Below, piece by piece: positions 5,135-6,577 of a stretch of 6,577 nucleotides of DNA. The notes beneath the pieces were generated by a model, which saw nothing but the letters and a program-made list of their open reading frames with translations, was not told the origin of the DNA and made no database searches. The stretch is taken from positions 1 through 6,577 of the forward strand of contig ONXO01000032.1 in NCBI GenBank assembly GCA_900321795.1, given 5' to 3'. How positions within the stretch are numbered: the first letter of the stretch is position 1; each line of letters begins with the position of its first letter. The translations under genes and the position numbers were made by a program. This DNA comes from an uncultured Eubacteriales bacterium. GTDB taxonomy: Bacteria > Bacillota_I > Bacilli_A > RF39 > UBA660.

Positions 5135-6196
5135 CTACTCTAAAATAGGCTTTAAATACTTTTCATATATTTCATCATATATTATTTTTTCTTTATCACA
5201 ATTCTTTTTTCCGCAATTTATTTCATTGTTAATAACACTAAAATTATGTTTTGTGCTGTTATAAGTTAATTCATTATTAATAAAGTTATATTCTATCATG
5301 ATGTTGTCTTTTTTAACGAATATATTCAAATTTTTAGTTGCTATAATGTATTTTGATTCATAGTTTTTATTATTATAATTACATAGAAACAAATCACAAT
5401 AATAATTCTCTTTTATATATTCAGGAATGTTATTTTCAGAATAATAAACATCATTAGTAAAAGATGTGTTTGAATAATCTCTAAACAAGAAGCTTTTGTT
5501 TTTATATTCATTTTCAAAATGTAATTGTATAGTTTCTATCTTATCTTTTGTAATTATATCTATGTATATGTTGTTAATATTATCATTAAAATTATCATAA
5601 TTAAGAGCTGAATCGTATGATGGTAAGTCACTTAGTAATTTGATGTCACTGTCCTCGAAAATAATCATTTTATTATCGTCTTTTAATGAATAAATTGATA
5701 TTTTATCAAAGACAAAATCTATATTTCCTAAGTTTAGATAACTATTATCTCTTGTTAATACTAATAATCCTTTACCTATTTTATAGTTTTCTGATTCTCC
5801 GTATACTTTGTAAATTTTAATTTTATTATATGTTTGATAAAAATAGTAGATAAAAAATGTTAACATAGTTAGTATAGTAACTATAAATAGTATTAAAGAT
5901 ATCCTTCTAGCTTTTTTATATTTTTTATCTTGTAAGTTAAAAAATTTGAATATACCATGGCGAAGTTGTTCTTCATTTTCTGCAGTAGCTCGCTCACCTT
6001 CTAGCATCTCTTTTATGTCTATTTCAAAAATTTCACATAAATCTTCTAAATATTTTAAATCCGGTGCTAATTTACCATTCTCCCATTTACTTATTAATGT
6101 TCTATCGACATGCATCATATCTGCTAATGCATATTGTGATATTTTCTTTTCCTCTCTTAATTCTTTTATAAACTTTCCTACTTTTTCTGGATTCAT
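5135..6196 (-). CDS. Membrane-anchored XRE-family transcriptional regulator with extracytoplasmic domain
   Basis: A 353-aa one-component regulator. Residues 5-65 are a typical Cro/C1-type helix-turn-helix domain (IGxxIKxLRxEKxxSQ-type start; HTH at about 19-41, ISQYALADMMHVDRTLISKW). A charged linker follows, then one membrane helix at about 99-120, preceded by KKYKKARR, so the N-terminus should be inside and residues 121-353 outside. The outer part matches no family I know; it is rich in Asn (35 of 233 residues), Ile, Lys and Tyr and has four cysteines as two CX4C pairs (267/272 and 328/333). ATG at 6196 follows GGAGAGGT (6209-6202) with 5-6 nt spacing. Upstream lie repeated GGTATTT half-sites, suggesting autoregulation. 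It follows the rplQ terminator and precedes the secreted-protein gene, its most likely partner or target. The signal sensed is unknown. Confidence 0.88.
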   Translation of the reverse strand: MNPEKVGKFIKELREEKKISQYALADMMHVDRTLISKWENGKLAPDLKYLEDLCEIFEIDIKEMLEGERATAENEEQLRHGIFKFFNLQDKKYKKARRISLILFIVTILTMLTFFIYYFYQTYNKIKIYKVYGESENYKIGKGLLVLTRDNSYLNLGNIDFVFDKISIYSLKDDNKMIIFEDSDIKLLSDLPSYDSALNYDNFNDNINNIYIDIITKDKIETIQLHFENEYKNKSFLFRDYSNTSFTNDVYYSENNIPEYIKENYYCDLFLCNYNNKNYESKYIIATKNLNIFVKKDNIMIEYNFINNELTYNSTKHNFSVINNEINCGKKNCDKEKIIYDEIYEKYLKPILE

Positions 6197-6219
6197 ATAC
6201 TACCTCTCCATTTCTCGTA

Positions 6220-6251
6220 GGTATTTTATAAATTTTTTAGGTTTAATTGAA
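6220..6251 (-). promoter_or_regulatory. Probable promoter of the XRE gene
   Basis: The minus strand has TAAAAT (6228-6223) as -10 and TTCAAT (6251-6246) as a weak -35, 17 nt apart; TATAAA (6230-6225) is an overlapping alternative -10. A GGTATTT heptamer (6220-6226, plus strand) overlaps the -10, so a protein bound there would block the promoter. Confidence 0.45.
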
Positions 6252-6259
6252 GTGACTAG

Positions 6260-6288
6260 AAATACCAGTTTTTACCTTTTTGGTATTT
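6260..6288. promoter_or_regulatory. Inverted-repeat operator candidate upstream of the XRE gene
   Basis: AAATACCA (6260-6267) and TGGTATTT (6281-6288) form a perfect 8-bp inverted repeat around 13 nt. A third copy of GGTATTT lies at 6220-6226. The centres are about 22 and 40 bp apart, close to two and four helical turns. No T-run follows on either side that would make it a terminator. Binding by the downstream XRE protein is inference. Confidence 0.5.
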
Positions 6289-6300
6289 AAATCTTATTTT

Positions 6301-6333
6301 TATAAATGAAAAAACTCCAATAATTGGAGCTTT
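6301..6333 (-). terminator. Rho-independent terminator of rplQ
   Basis: Immediately after the rplQ stop the minus strand forms CTCCAA (6329-6324... read as CTCCAA)-TTA-TTGGAG (6320-6315), followed by six T residues. Flanking AAA/TTT can lengthen the stem across one bulged G. It ends the ribosomal-protein operon. Confidence 0.85.
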
Positions 6334-6334
6334 A

Positions 6335-6577
6335 TTAAACTAGTTCTAGGATAACGATTAAAGCGTCGTCTCCTCTTCTTTCAGTTAGTTTTACTATTCT
6401 TGTGTATCCACCTTGTCTATCAGCATATTTTTTAGCTAATTCATCGAATACATATTTGACAGTTTCAGTATCATTTTCTAAGAAAGCTAGTGCTTGTCTT
6501 CTAGAAACTAAGTCACCTTTTTTACCATAAGTAATCATTTTATCAACAAATTTTCTTACTTCTTTAGCTCTTTCTTC
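6335..6577 (-). CDS. rplQ: 50S ribosomal protein L17, C-terminal part (partial)
   Basis: The gene enters from the right edge of the window; 80 codons plus TAA are visible. The visible protein begins EERAKEVRKFVDKMITYGKK and ends YTRIVKLTERRGDDALIVILELV, both diagnostic of bacterial L17, a component of the large ribosomal subunit. An internal Met codon at 6538 could be mistaken for a start, but the L17 sequence continues in frame upstream of it to the window edge. L17 normally closes the rpsM-rpsK-rpoA-rplQ operon, which agrees with the terminator right after it. Confidence 0.97.
   Translation of the reverse strand, partial: EERAKEVRKFVDKMITYGKKGDLVSRRQALAFLENDTETVKYVFDELAKKYADRQGGYTRIVKLTERRGDDALIVILELV

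Noticed and set aside
5946..6290. Plus-strand open frame of 114 codons over the XRE gene start
   Set aside because: Mostly the complement of the HTH coding region, which is certain on the other strand; it also runs through the XRE promoter and operator.
1..6577. Use of TGA as tryptophan (mycoplasma code)
   Set aside because: All genes are full length under the standard code, and no homologous extension past a TGA was found; the lack of TGA stops is explained by low GC.
1..6577. CRISPR arrays, insertion sequences, tRNA genes, attachment sites
   Set aside because: No regularly spaced repeats, transposase-like frames with terminal repeats, cloverleaf sequences or att-like duplications were seen.

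Overview
The window comes from an AT-rich, Gram-positive-type (Bacillota) bacterium. Evidence for this is strong Shine-Dalgarno sequences, extended -10 promoters (TGnTATAAT), U-tailed terminators, a Firmicutes-type boxA in the rRNA leader, and a DUF402 phosphatase of the Bacillus YgaC/Ntdp type. The very low GC and the gene types suggest a gut Bacilli lineage such as RF39 or Erysipelotrichales, but that placement is inference. All stop codons here are TAA or TAG, and Trp is encoded by TGG where checked, so the standard bacterial code fits.

Everything lies on the minus strand, so transcription runs from high to low coordinates. From right to left: the 3' end of rplQ (ribosomal protein L17) and its terminator; a membrane-anchored XRE regulator (353 aa) whose upstream region holds three copies of a GGTATTT heptamer; a small secreted Tyr/Ser/Thr-rich protein with no recognised function; a terminator; a membrane-anchored metallo-beta-lactamase-fold protein like the C-terminal domain of ComEC; a TtcA-like ATP-pyrophosphatase for tRNA thiolation; an S41 C-terminal processing protease with a pilin-like N-terminus; the DUF402 phosphatase; and the promoters, leader and first ~30 nt of a 16S rRNA gene.

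The rRNA control region (about 30-350) is the most information-rich non-coding part. It has two promoters in tandem, each preceded by runs of A-tracts on the template-matched strand. Each predicted transcript starts with a G followed at once by a hairpin. The longer leader also carries a segment complementary both to the 5' end of 16S rRNA and to the P2 promoter region.

Most genes appear to be single transcription units: individual promoters are visible for the phosphatase, the protease, ttcA, the MBL gene and (weakly) the XRE gene. The XRE regulator and the secreted protein (about 80-120 nt apart, no terminator seen between them) are the only pair likely to be functionally linked. The topology fits a one-component sensor (cytoplasmic HTH, one membrane helix, Asn-rich external domain) beside a secreted product. 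The secreted gene lacks a standard start codon where its signal peptide should begin, which is the oddest coding feature here.
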